From the NCBI GenBank assembly GCA_964418255.1, contig CAYQKV010000010.1, forward strand, positions 22,629-86,628: DNA of 64,000 nt, given 5' to 3'. The stretch is from CAG-1782 sp964418255 (GTDB taxonomy: Bacteria > Bacillota > Clostridia > Christensenellales > DTU072). Within the stretch, counting starts at the first letter, position 1. Each line of letters opens with the position of its first letter. Below are positions 35,633-43,776 of this stretch, piece by piece. The translations under genes were made by a program, and so were the position numbers. The notes beneath the pieces are model-generated. The model was not told where the DNA came from. It ran no database searches and saw only the letters and a program-made list of their open reading frames with translations.

Positions 35633-36547
35633 ATGGACAAATTCGAAGATTTACGGATAGTTGATAATTTTTATCAGACTTCGGCGTTTTTCCCGATGCC
35701 TACGGTAATCGTCTCCACGGTGTCGGAAAACGGAATGACCAACTTCGGTTCGTATTCTCTGTGTTTTCCTTATTATATTGCCGGAAAAGAGTACTACGCA
35801 ATGCTACTCGAATGTCGCAACAGTTCGAATACGGCGCAGAATATCCTGCGCAACGGCAAAGCCACGCTTAATTTCATTCCCGACGACAGAAAATTTTTCC
35901 GCGAAGCGGTACGGCTCGGTTTTCCCGGCGAAACCACCGAACAAAAGATGAAAGATTGCATCTTTACCCTCGTCGAAAGCGACCTCGGTAATGACCGTCC
36001 GAAAATCGCCGAAGAAGCGTATCAGGTTTTCGAATGTACGTGGGACAGTTCTCTCGAAAACGCGTTCGAAGACAAGGCGGGACAGCTCGAAGGCTACGAG
36101 CCTCCTTACCGCGATTTCAACGGCATTACGAGCAAATTCGGCGCGCATTTCATTCTGAAAATCGACCGCATTCTTATGAAAGAAAAATACCGCAATTCGA
36201 TTATAAACGGCGTAAAAGGCAAAGGTTTTCCCCGCGTCCCCGTAGACTACGGCTACCGCGACAGCACGAATTTCTGGTATACGAAATTTTCCAAACCGTA
36301 TCCCGAAAAAATACAGGCGAAAGAGGGCGACGTAAGCTCGGTTATTTACGCGGCGAAAAGGATAGACCCGAACGTAACGTTCACCGACGAGGCGTGCGCA
36401 AGTCTTACCAAAATACCCAGAGTCTTCCTCAAAGCCGCTCTCACGCAGATGGTGGAAATCGCGAAAAGCGAAAACATTTCCGTCATCGACCCCGCCGCTT
36501 TGAAAATTATCAACGACAAGAGACGGCAGGAAAAAAAGAATAAATAA
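35633..36547 (+). CDS. FMN-binding split-barrel (flavin reductase-like) protein with C-terminal PCP_red-like domain
   Basis: A 304-residue protein. Residues 1 to about 215 resemble the flavin reductase-like split barrel (FFPMPTVIVSTVSENGMTNFGSYSL and CRNSSNTAQNILRN, the usual FMN phosphate region). The last 60 residues, TFTDEACASLTKIPRVFLKAALTQMVE and then NISVIDPAAL, match the small helical domain known from the C-terminus of light-independent protochlorophyllide reductase and from other redox enzymes. The substrate is unknown; a role in redox or oxygen detoxification fits the rubrerythrin gene just downstream. GGAGAG precedes the ATG. It follows ftsH by 48 bp and may be co-transcribed. Confidence 0.75.
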   Translation: MDKFEDLRIVDNFYQTSAFFPMPTVIVSTVSENGMTNFGSYSLCFPYYIAGKEYYAMLLECRNSSNTAQNILRNGKATLNFIPDDRKFFREAVRLGFPGETTEQKMKDCIFTLVESDLGNDRPKIAEEAYQVFECTWDSSLENAFEDKAGQLEGYEPPYRDFNGITSKFGAHFILKIDRILMKEKYRNSIINGVKGKGFPRVPVDYGYRDSTNFWYTKFSKPYPEKIQAKEGDVSSVIYAAKRIDPNVTFTDEACASLTKIPRVFLKAALTQMVEIAKSENISVIDPAALKIINDKRRQEKKNK

Positions 36548-36656
36548 ATTTCCCTTAACTTTGTTTTTTCCGTTGCTCTGACGGAAAATTTTATGTATAA
36601 TTTTGTTATGCTCTTTTAAGCAAAAAAAATATAAAATATAAAGGAGAAAATGTAAA

Positions 36657-37202
36657 ATGAAAAAGTTTGTTTGTCCCGTTTGCGGTTATGTTTACGAAGG
36701 CGAAACCGCTCCCGAAAAATGCCCTCAGTGCGGCGTGCCCGGCAGCAAATTCAAAGTTGAAGAAGGCGAAATGAGCTGGGCGGCGGAACATTTTGTCGGC
36801 GTAGCCAAAGACGCTCCCGAAGAAATTCTCGAAGGACTTCGCGCCAACTTCCAGGGCGAATGCACCGAAGTAGGTATGTACCTCGCTATGGCGAGAGTAG
36901 CTCACCGCGAAGGCTATCCCGAAATCGGTCTCTACTGGGAAAAAGCGGCTTACGAAGAAGCCGAACACGCTGCTAAATTCGCCGAACTCCTCGGCGAAGT
37001 AGTAACCCCCTCCACCAAGAAAAACCTCGAAATGCGCGTTGCGGCGGAAAACGGCGCGACCAAAGGCAAAACCGACCTTGCCAAACTCGCAAAACAGCTC
37101 AACCTCGACGCTATCCACGACACCGTCCACGAAATGGCGCGCGACGAAGCAAGACACGGCAAAGCGTTCGAAGGACTGCTCAAAAGATATTTCAATAAAT
37201 AA
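36657..37202 (+). CDS. rbr: Reverse rubrerythrin
   Basis: A 181-residue peroxide-reducing protein. Rubredoxin comes first (CPVCGYVYEG and CPQCGVPG, residues 6-26), then a four-helix ferritin-like diiron domain with Glu and His ligands in EGLRANFQGECTEVGMYL, EEAEHAAKFAELLG and MARDEARHGKAFEGL. In ordinary rubrerythrins the rubredoxin is at the C-terminus. Reversed ones in clostridia reduce hydrogen peroxide and oxygen with electrons from NADH via small carriers. AAAGGAG precedes the ATG; a strong terminator follows at 37226. Expression is probably high, judged by codon use. Confidence 0.95.
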   Translation: MKKFVCPVCGYVYEGETAPEKCPQCGVPGSKFKVEEGEMSWAAEHFVGVAKDAPEEILEGLRANFQGECTEVGMYLAMARVAHREGYPEIGLYWEKAAYEEAEHAAKFAELLGEVVTPSTKKNLEMRVAAENGATKGKTDLAKLAKQLNLDAIHDTVHEMARDEARHGKAFEGLLKRYFNK

Positions 37203-37225
37203 TAAATATCAATAACAAAATATCG

Positions 37226-37256
37226 ACGCGGCGGTAAATTCCCGCCGCGTTTTTTG
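37226..37256 (+). terminator. Terminator after rubrerythrin
   Basis: ACGCGGCGG pairs with CCGCCGCGT, followed by six T. Confidence 0.85.
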
Positions 37257-37308
37257 TTTCCCGCAAACCAATTTCGGACTTTTATGACATTATGCTGCAT
37301 AAATCGTA

Positions 37309-37337
37309 TTGACTTTGGGACATTATAATGTTATAAT
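37309..37337 (+). promoter_or_regulatory. Toxin-antitoxin promoter with operator in the spacer
   Basis: TTGACT (37309-37314), 17-base spacer, TATAAT (37332-37337). The spacer ends with the perfect palindrome ACATTATAATGT (37320-37331), placed where a bound HTH protein would block RNA polymerase. The antitoxin encoded downstream has an HTH domain, so self-repression is likely. Confidence 0.8.
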
Positions 37338-37360
37338 ATTCTCGTAGGAGAAAATTCGAT

Positions 37361-38038
37361 ATGAATAATATTACCATTTATCACGGTTCCGTCTCCGTGT
37401 TGGAATGCCCCGTTTACGGCAAAGGAAAACCGTATAACGACTACGGGCGCGGTTTTTACTGCACCGAATCTCTCGAACTCGCAAAAGAATGGTCGGTCGA
37501 AGAAAACCGCGACGGCTTTGCCAACAAATACTCGCTGGATTTGCAAGACTTAAAAGTTCTCGATTTATCTAAAAAGGAATTCACCGTTCTGCACTGGATA
37601 ACGCTACTGTTGCAAAACCGCGTCTTTAACTTGAAAAGCGATATATCGAAACTCGGAAAACAATATTTAACCGAGCATTTTTCCTTGCCTACGCAATCCT
37701 ACGATATTATTAAAGGCTACCGCGCCGACGACTCGTATTTCGCTTATGCGGAAAGTTTCTTAAACAACACTATTTCCGTGCAAAGATTGTCTGAAGCGTT
37801 GCGCCTCGGCAACCTCGGCGAGCAAATCGTTTTAATGAGCGAAAAAGCGTTTTCCCGTCTCCGTTTTATTGGATACGAAGTCGCGGACGCCGCCATTTAT
37901 TTCCCCCTAAGAAAAGAACGTAACGACCGCGCAAGAATGGAATTTTTATCCGACCGCCGCGGTACGCCGCCCGTAGACGATTTATATTTGAACGATATTA
38001 TAAGAGGAATTCGCGCCGATGATACACGCTTACAGTGA
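37361..38038 (+). CDS. DUF3990-type toxin (ADP-ribosyltransferase-like)
   Basis: A 225-residue protein starting with ITIYHGSVSVLECP and NDYGRGFYCTESLELAKEW, the signature of the DUF3990 family, which is related to ADP-ribosyltransferases and occurs as toxin in toxin-antitoxin pairs. YHGS, the Tyr-Gly-Arg-Gly-Phe-Tyr-x-Thr segment and later Glu residues (NLGEQIVLMSEKAF) would form the NAD site. The gene overlaps the following HTH gene by 20 bp, and the two share a promoter with a palindrome in its spacer. The target molecule cannot be inferred. In most pairs the antitoxin gene comes first; here the toxin does. Confidence 0.75.
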   Translation: MNNITIYHGSVSVLECPVYGKGKPYNDYGRGFYCTESLELAKEWSVEENRDGFANKYSLDLQDLKVLDLSKKEFTVLHWITLLLQNRVFNLKSDISKLGKQYLTEHFSLPTQSYDIIKGYRADDSYFAYAESFLNNTISVQRLSEALRLGNLGEQIVLMSEKAFSRLRFIGYEVADAAIYFPLRKERNDRARMEFLSDRRGTPPVDDLYLNDIIRGIRADDTRLQ

Positions 38039-38630
38039 AAATTTACTGCCTACGGTTCAGTCAAAACTCGCCGCTATGGTCGAACTCGGCGTTTTGAACG
38101 AAGGTATGGAAATAGATGAATTTATAGATATGTTTCTGTCGTCTCCCGTATGCCGCGCTTTCGAAACGGCAAACCCTGTCCTATCGCTCGGAAAATCCGC
38201 AAACGAATTGCTTGCTATCGTCCTCAATAAAGAACCGAAAGAAGTAGAAGAAAACGCTTACGCCTCGCCTGAATACTGGACGGGTTATGTCCTCGCCTAT
38301 GCGCAATGGTACTTTAACAGACCGTTTTCCGAACTCGTCGCAGCCTATCCCTGCTCGAAACTCATCGAAAATTATTTTCCTTATCACGAAACGGATATTA
38401 CAAACGCGTTAGACCTCTACCGCACGAAATTAAACATCGATAACAAACTTAAAACTCTACGCAACAAGAGAAACCTAAGCCAAAGCGAACTTTCAATTCT
38501 AAGCGGCGTGCCGGTGCGCACAATCAAAGCATACGAACAAGGCGCAATCGAAATCTCCAAAGCGCGCGGAGAAACTCTCTATGCTCTCGCCAAAACCTTA
38601 AATTGCACTATCGAAGACTTGTTGCAATAA
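38019..38630 (+). CDS. HTH-type antitoxin partner
   Basis: A 203-residue protein. Residues 1 to about 130 are helical and unique, probably the toxin-neutralising part (SPEYWTGYVLAYAQWYFNRPF). Residues 145-203 form an XRE-type HTH domain (KLKTLRNKRNLSQSELSILS then VPVRTIKAYEQGA). It overlaps the toxin gene by 20 bp, so translation is coupled. The HTH domain fits the perfect palindrome in the promoter spacer upstream. HTH-at-C-terminus is the mirror image of the common antitoxin plan and may be worth comparison. Confidence 0.78.
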   Translation: MIHAYSENLLPTVQSKLAAMVELGVLNEGMEIDEFIDMFLSSPVCRAFETANPVLSLGKSANELLAIVLNKEPKEVEENAYASPEYWTGYVLAYAQWYFNRPFSELVAAYPCSKLIENYFPYHETDITNALDLYRTKLNIDNKLKTLRNKRNLSQSELSILSGVPVRTIKAYEQGAIEISKARGETLYALAKTLNCTIEDLLQ

Positions 38631-38728
38631 CTTACGCAAACACGCTACATAAAAGCGGCACTTTTTATCGTTATAATAATATAAATACGGGCATTTTTGC
38701 GCCTAATTTCAATAGTCTTTCATTTCGA

Positions 38729-39268
38729 TTATTTTTTAACGGATAAAATTTGTCTCGACAGATTTTTCCAATACTCTTCAATTTCTTCTTTTGTCATACC
38801 GTAAAACGGTTTATCTTCTTCGCGAAAAAGATTGACAATTTTTAGTCCTCGTTTTTCCGCATAGCGCAAAGCCGTTTTCGCTCCGCTCCTACGTTTCGAA
38901 GTATCAACGTAGCATATAAGCGTATTGCAAGCGTCTATCATTTGCCTATTGCTCAATGTTATTTGCCGTTTGTAGTAGACGTCCTCAATTTCATATATAA
39001 CGGTTTTAACATCGGCATATGGAGCAACTTCATACTCACCGTTTTTTTTGACAATGTTTAGACTTGTAATGACGACTTCTATTTCAATATCGGAATAAGT
39101 ACTCCTTAACCGCCTACACATATTTAGCGCAAGACTGTCAAACTCACCGTGCGTTCCCATTGTAAACGCAGTGCAACCATTTGCTATTTCGGTATGAATA
39201 GCATTTTTGAGCCTTTCTTCTATATCTTTTGCGATTATCCGTCTATGTCCTATAAATGCCGCTTTCAT
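38729..39268 (-). CDS. SLOG-family (DUF1273/YpsA-like) nucleotide-binding protein
   Basis: A 179-residue Rossmann-like protein. KAAFIGHRRI at the start, GCTAFTMGTHGEFDSLAL and NTLICYVDTSKRRSGAKTAL match the SLOG superfamily (YpsA/DUF1273), which binds nucleotide-like ligands and occurs in stress and defence settings. It is expressed from a consensus promoter on the minus strand that is flanked by two copies of a TCGTGGA palindrome. The divergent XRE-type regulator at 39429 has a third copy in front of it. So this looks like a regulator-effector pair. Ligand and role are unknown. Confidence 0.75.
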   Translation of the reverse strand: MKAAFIGHRRIIAKDIEERLKNAIHTEIANGCTAFTMGTHGEFDSLALNMCRRLRSTYSDIEIEVVITSLNIVKKNGEYEVAPYADVKTVIYEIEDVYYKRQITLSNRQMIDACNTLICYVDTSKRRSGAKTALRYAEKRGLKIVNLFREEDKPFYGMTKEEIEEYWKNLSRQILSVKK

Positions 39269-39297
39269 TTTCTCTCCTTAACTACTAAAAGATATTT

Positions 39298-39405
39298 TCG
39301 TGGAATTCCGTAAATTATTATAGTAAATTTACAACGGCAAGTCAATTTCGTGGAGTTCCACGAGAGATATTTTTTTATATTACATATAATAAATCGTGGA
39401 ATAAC
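39298..39405. promoter_or_regulatory. Divergent promoter region with three operator copies (SLOG/XRE pair)
   Basis: The SLOG promoter on the minus strand is TTGACT (39340-39345), 17-base spacer, TATAAT (39317-39322). Operator copies: TCGTGGAATTCCGTA (39298-39312), the perfect palindrome TCGTGGAGTTCCACGA (39348-39363), and ATCGTGGAATAACGAT (39392-39407). TATAAT at 39385-39390 may serve the XRE gene. The copies are most likely bound by the XRE protein. Confidence 0.75.
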
Positions 39406-39428
39406 GATAAGGTATTTCACGAATTTAT

Positions 39429-39668
39429 ATGAAAACCAACGAAGCAATCTTAAAACGTATCGAGGAGATATGTCAGGAAAAAAGTCAAAATATCTGTAAG
39501 GCGTGCTTAAACGGCGGCAAGTCGCCTTCGGCTCTTTACGACCTAATAAAAGGAAGAACAAAATGTCCGAAAGTAACAACCGTCAAAAGTTTCTGCGATG
39601 GCGCAGGCATTACGTTATCGGAGTTCTTCGACAGAGATTACTTTAATAATTTAGAGGATGACGATTAG
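39429..39668 (+). CDS. Small XRE-type transcriptional regulator
   Basis: A 79-residue protein, almost only an HTH domain (ILKRIEEICQEKSQNICKAC, then GKSPSALYDLIKGRTKCPKV and FCDGAGITLSEFF). It diverges from the SLOG gene, and the 160 bp between them hold three copies of a 15-16 bp palindrome, one immediately before this gene. So it most likely represses itself and its neighbour. No extra sensor domain is present. Confidence 0.75.
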   Translation: MKTNEAILKRIEEICQEKSQNICKACLNGGKSPSALYDLIKGRTKCPKVTTVKSFCDGAGITLSEFFDRDYFNNLEDDD

Positions 39669-39788
39669 CATAATGAAAGAGCTGTTTACTTAACGCGACA
39701 GCCTTTTTTATTATTTGAATTATTCTTTTTATCCATTAAATAAAATAAAAATCGCGAGAATATTTTTTCCCTCATTTTTTCCCATTAT

Positions 39789-41093
39789 TCAAAAAATAAG
39801 GAACGCGAGTTCGAGTCCGCCGAGGGCGGCGAGCAAAGCGGGCGCGGATATAGCCGCGCCGTAAAAAACGAACTTTCCGAAGCCGAATTTGACGTTATGT
39901 TTACTTAAAATTCCGCTCCACATAATACCCGCCAACGCGCCTACCGGCGTGAGAAACGCTCCTATGTTCGTCCCGGCAATCGCCGCGAATATACTGATTT
40001 CCGACGCTTGCCCCGCAGAAAATACCGCTTCAAACAACACGCTTGCGGGAATGTTGTTTATCACGTTGCTCGCAAGGTACGCTCCGAAGCCGTAAAGAAA
40101 TGAATTATCGCTTCCGAGCAATTTGTTAATATGGTCGGTAACGCCGTTGTATTCAAGCGCGAGGACAATTACAAACATTGACAAAACAAATGGTATGAGT
40201 TCCCACGGGGCGCGTTTAAGGCACTCTTTTATCTCTTTCGGCATTTCTTTATGGATTAGTTTATGTATGCACACGCAAAGAAAAAGGCTCGCCGCGAACG
40301 CGAGGCAAATATACCACATTTCCCATTTTATATAAGACGCGACGACAAGCAGCGCCGTACACCCAAACAGGTGCGTAAGTCCTATAACAAGTCCTGTTTT
40401 GTCCTCGATATGAATAATCGGGGTATTCCCCTCGATGACTTCTTTTTTCAATTTTTTCCCGAATATCGCCAATAGAACAAGATAGGCTGTCAATCCCGCC
40501 GTTATTGTAGGTATAATCATAATTTCGGCGTAGCGCGCAAAGTTTATTCCCGCGCCCGTTGCAAGGAATATATTTGTCGGATTGCCTATAATCAACGTCA
40601 TACTCCAAGTGTTTGCCGAGACGAACTCGCCTATCAGATACGGAAGAGGGTTAATTTTCGCATTTTTGGCGAAATAGCAAATAAACGGAGAGAAAGTAAG
40701 AACGACTATATCGTTGGAAGTAATTACCGTCAACGCTCCCACGGTAAAATACAGCGCGGAAAACAGCGCAACTCCGTTATGTCCTGCGTGTTTAAGCGCG
40801 GCGGTTGCGAGGTATTTGAAAAAGCCTATTTCATCCAAATATACGGACATCAAAGTCATAGAGATGAACAATACGAGAATTTTGAGCGGATTGACAGCCG
40901 TATCGGCGGTAAGCCCGTCGGCGACGTAGTTAACATTCACGCAACCGCATAAAATAAGCACAACCGCGCCGACGAACGCGGGCGTCCAGTAAACGGCTAT
41001 CTTTCGCCCTTTTACCGTAACCGACGGCTTAACGAGAACCAAACATATAACCGCCGCGCACGCGACCGCGGAAATAACTATTGCTTTTATCAT
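39789..41093 (-). CDS. ArsB/NhaD-type (ion transporter superfamily) permease
   Basis: About 434 residues with 10-12 membrane helices. ILVLFISMTLMSVYLDEIGFF, the repeat segments TSNDIVVLTFSPF with IIGNPTNIF, and SNVINNIPASVLF belong to the SLC13/ArsB/NhaD ion transporter superfamily; the two Asn-rich segments form the substrate site. It could carry arsenite, sodium or an organic anion; no ars genes lie nearby, so the substrate is open. The start was set at ATG 41093; a longer frame would begin with TTG at 41150 inside the promoter (TTGACA at 41145-41150, TAAAAT near 41122-41127) and include a hairpin (41097-41128). Confidence 0.75.
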   Translation of the reverse strand: MIKAIVISAVACAAVICLVLVKPSVTVKGRKIAVYWTPAFVGAVVLILCGCVNVNYVADGLTADTAVNPLKILVLFISMTLMSVYLDEIGFFKYLATAALKHAGHNGVALFSALYFTVGALTVITSNDIVVLTFSPFICYFAKNAKINPLPYLIGEFVSANTWSMTLIIGNPTNIFLATGAGINFARYAEIMIIPTITAGLTAYLVLLAIFGKKLKKEVIEGNTPIIHIEDKTGLVIGLTHLFGCTALLVVASYIKWEMWYICLAFAASLFLCVCIHKLIHKEMPKEIKECLKRAPWELIPFVLSMFVIVLALEYNGVTDHINKLLGSDNSFLYGFGAYLASNVINNIPASVLFEAVFSAGQASEISIFAAIAGTNIGAFLTPVGALAGIMWSGILSKHNVKFGFGKFVFYGAAISAPALLAALGGLELAFLIF

Positions 41094-41096
41094 AAA

Positions 41097-41128
41097 TAAA
41101 ATACCGACTTTTTTCGTCGGTATTTTAT
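41097..41128 (-). terminator. Hairpin between the DUF819 gene and the ion transporter gene
   Basis: AAAATACCGAC pairs with GTCGGTATTTT on the minus strand, followed by ATTT. It lies between the stop of the DUF819 gene and the start of the transporter gene and overlaps the likely transporter promoter. It may end the upstream transcript. Confidence 0.6.
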
Positions 41129-41163
41129 ACCCTGTATATTCATTTGTCAAACAAACGCAACGC

Positions 41164-42348
41164 TTACGGCAAAATAAAGCCTATCCCCGCGCCGAGGAAA
41201 GTTCCCACGGCGTATCCGAGAGAACCGCAAAGTAAGCCTACCGGCGTTAGTTTTTCGTCGCCGAGCTGTTTCGTCACCGCCGGGATAAACGCGGGTCCGT
41301 ACAGTCCCGCCGTAAGGGTAACCATACAGCAATCCGCGTCGATTTTGAAAATTTTGCACAAAACGACGTGCAGGACGAACGTTCCGAGGGTAATAGTGGT
41401 AAACATCAGAAATACGTACAGATATTCCAACCCGAAATCGTTAAAATCGATACTCATCGAGAGCGCGACGGAAAATACGAGAATGAGGTAATGTCCCGTC
41501 GCTCCCGTACCCTTTACCGCGCGCAGTTTTTTATTAAACGACCCGACGAGCCCGAGCACGGTAACCGTCACCATAACCGCGGGAACGAGATAGTCCGTCA
41601 TTTTTCCTTGTACCGCGCCTGTAAGATACCAAATCAATATTCCTATTCCCGCGCCTACCGCCGCCATTCCGACGGCTACGAGTATCGCGACGGCGAGTTT
41701 CTTTTTCTCGGCTTTATCCCCGTAATCGTCAACGTTTGCCACTTCTCCCTCTCCCGAAACGTAAGCGACGGGTTTTTCCGCTTTGAGAATTTTTTTAAGC
41801 AGCGGTTTACATAAAGTCAAAAGGAAGATATAAAACACGCCGCCGATTATCATATCCGAAAGGTTGGCTACGGCGATAATATTTTGGGCGATTCCCAAAA
41901 TGCTGCCTATCGCGTTGAGGTTTGGCGTACCGCCCGTATACAGTCCCGTCGCCATTCCCGCGAGTTTTCCGCTGTCGTCCACCACTGCGCCGAAAATGAA
42001 ACAAGCGGCTACCGAAACCACAATTACGGACGCCGTAAGTAAGCCGAACGAACCTATCGAGCGTTTTGACAACCGCTTAAAAGAAGCAAAATCCGTCCCG
42101 AACAGAAGTAAGGGTATCGCTATTCCTATCGCCGCGTGAGAGCCGATTTCTCCGACGTCCGAGTTAAAAGAAAATTCGAGCCCCGCTTTGTTTATACCGA
42201 AGACAATCAACGCGACGACTATTCCGAATAGGTACGCCGCGCCCACGGTGCCTATCGCTTTTATGGGTTTTGTCTGTCTGAATTTGAGTAGCAGAAGGGG
42301 CACTCCGAATATGATGATAATCTGAATTATAATCGCGGCTATTTCCAT
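41164..42348 (-). CDS. DUF819 family membrane protein (YjcL-like)
   Basis: A 394-residue protein with about 11 membrane helices. GKLAGMATGLYTGGTPNLN, DMIIGGVFYIF and the late segment TAGLYGPAFIPAVTKQLG are features of the DUF819 family, whose members may be transporters. A cytoplasmic loop of about 40 charged residues (SGEGEVANVDDYGDKAEKKK) splits the protein into halves. It starts 2 bp after the GNAT gene stop, so both are co-transcribed. The substrate is unknown. Confidence 0.75.
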   Translation of the reverse strand: MEIAAIIIQIIIIFGVPLLLLKFRQTKPIKAIGTVGAAYLFGIVVALIVFGINKAGLEFSFNSDVGEIGSHAAIGIAIPLLLFGTDFASFKRLSKRSIGSFGLLTASVIVVSVAACFIFGAVVDDSGKLAGMATGLYTGGTPNLNAIGSILGIAQNIIAVANLSDMIIGGVFYIFLLTLCKPLLKKILKAEKPVAYVSGEGEVANVDDYGDKAEKKKLAVAILVAVGMAAVGAGIGILIWYLTGAVQGKMTDYLVPAVMVTVTVLGLVGSFNKKLRAVKGTGATGHYLILVFSVALSMSIDFNDFGLEYLYVFLMFTTITLGTFVLHVVLCKIFKIDADCCMVTLTAGLYGPAFIPAVTKQLGDEKLTPVGLLCGSLGYAVGTFLGAGIGFILP

Positions 42349-42350
42349 AA

Positions 42351-43439
42351 TTAAATTTCCTTTCCGTAAATGCGGTAAACTTTGGAAATTCGTCCGCCGA
42401 ACTTGACCATAATTTTCCAGGATGCGACGTTCTTTTCCATAATCGTGCCGCCCTCGAAGTAGTTTATTCCGAGTTTGTTCATACTGTCGTAGAGGTCTTT
42501 ATACAGAAGGGAAATCACTCCTTTCCCCTGATACTCGGGCACTACGTATTGCAACATTCCGCGGACCCTGCGTATTTTGTTTTTGCCGAAAATAAACGCG
42601 AACGGGTCGATTCTACCCTTGGTTTTACTCAAAATTTCGTTATAATCTTTTAATACGAGGCAAAATCCAATCGGTCTGCCCGTGCTCTTTTCCCTTGCGA
42701 TTTTCACGAGCGAAGGTTCGATAAACGCCTTCATATTGTTAAACGTCGATTTAATAAGGGCTTTCGACGGCGCGGCTTGATAGTTAAGTTCGAAAGTCGC
42801 CTCTTCGAAAATCCGATGCACGTCGTCCACTTCTTTATCGATACGTTTAAGGTCGAGCGGAGAAATTTCCACCGCCGAGCGCAACGGGCACAATTCCGCG
42901 AGCCTTGACGCGAGCTTGTAATTGTCTTCCGTAAGGTCGATGCGGACGGTATAGGTGTCGTATGCTTTGGTAAAGCCGAGTTTTTCTAAAAATTCTCCGT
43001 AATACGGGAAATTATACGAAGTGAAAATCGTATGCGGTTGGTCGAACCCTTCTACAAGCACGCCCCTGCGCGTATCCGGGTCGAACGGCGAAAACGTGCC
43101 TTCTAAATAGTTTACCTTTCCGCGGAAAGCGTTCTCCATATAAGAAAACAGTTCTTCCGCGACGGAAAAATCTTCTATCGCGTCGAAATAGGAAAAATAT
43201 CCGACCCTTTCCCCTCTCTGTTTGCTGTCCCCTTCGCCGAACAAAATACGGCCTACCACTCGGGAATCGCGTACGCACAGCACGGCTTCCGACCGTTTTT
43301 TGACGAGAACTTCGCGTTCGAGCTCTTTTTTAAGAGAAAAGAAAATCGGGCAAGCGAAATTTTTATCATCGGAATACAAATCACGCACAAAGTAAACGAA
43401 CTTGTTCAATTTTTCCGCATTGTCGACCTTGACTATCAT
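42351..43439 (-). CDS. GNAT-like acyltransferase
   Basis: A 362-residue protein made of two GNAT-type halves. The N-terminal half (KFVYFVRDLYSDDKNFACP, AVLCVRDSRVVGRILFG) resembles a degenerate domain. The C-terminal half has motif A, LQYVVPEYQGKGVISLLYKD, with the acyl-CoA phosphate loop QGKGV, and ends in NVASWKIMVKFGGRISKVYRIYGK. It belongs to a group of long acyltransferases found in many clostridia, with unknown substrate. CGGAGG precedes the ATG. It is the first gene of a two-gene unit with the DUF819 protein. Confidence 0.78.
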   Translation of the reverse strand: MIVKVDNAEKLNKFVYFVRDLYSDDKNFACPIFFSLKKELEREVLVKKRSEAVLCVRDSRVVGRILFGEGDSKQRGERVGYFSYFDAIEDFSVAEELFSYMENAFRGKVNYLEGTFSPFDPDTRRGVLVEGFDQPHTIFTSYNFPYYGEFLEKLGFTKAYDTYTVRIDLTEDNYKLASRLAELCPLRSAVEISPLDLKRIDKEVDDVHRIFEEATFELNYQAAPSKALIKSTFNNMKAFIEPSLVKIAREKSTGRPIGFCLVLKDYNEILSKTKGRIDPFAFIFGKNKIRRVRGMLQYVVPEYQGKGVISLLYKDLYDSMNKLGINYFEGGTIMEKNVASWKIMVKFGGRISKVYRIYGKEI

Positions 43440-43535
43440 TTTGTCCTCCGTAATAACGATAAATATATTAAATTTAATTATATCTAATTATAATAAATAT
43501 ACTCTTAATTGCAAAAAAACGCAAACGCGAACACA

Positions 43536-43571
43536 GAAAAACCGCTAAGGCGCTTGCCTTAACGGTTTTTT
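43536..43571 (-). terminator. Terminator of the feo operon
   Basis: AAAAACCGTTAAGG pairs with CCTTAGCGGTTTTT, followed by a T-rich end on the minus strand. Confidence 0.8.
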
Positions 43572-43590
43572 CTTTATATAAGGAGTTGTT

Positions 43591-43776
43591 CTAATTCTTG
43601 CTTTTAATCTTTTTGCCGCCGCTTTTTCCTCTTGCGCACGAGCCCGCGTACGGACACCCTGCGCAGGAGTGGCAACCGCTTTTTTTGTTCTTTATCTTTC
43701 GCGCCGCGGAGACCGTCGCCACCGCCGCTACGAACGCTATCGCAAAAACAAGTATTACTATTTCCAACGGTTTCAT
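43591..43776 (-). CDS. FeoB-associated Cys-rich membrane protein
   Basis: A 61-residue protein with one N-terminal membrane helix (EIVILVFAIAFVAAVATVSA), then a basic stretch and the cysteine cluster CHSCAGCPYAGSC. This small family follows feoB in clostridia and may pass ferrous iron to or from FeoB. Its ATG overlaps the feoB stop, and the operon terminator follows. Confidence 0.9.
   Translation of the reverse strand: MKPLEIVILVFAIAFVAAVATVSAARKIKNKKSGCHSCAGCPYAGSCARGKSGGKKIKSKN

Noticed and set aside
41094..41150. Longer N-terminus of the ion transporter starting at TTG 41150
   Set aside because: The TTG is part of a TTGACA promoter element, and the extension would be read through a strong hairpin.
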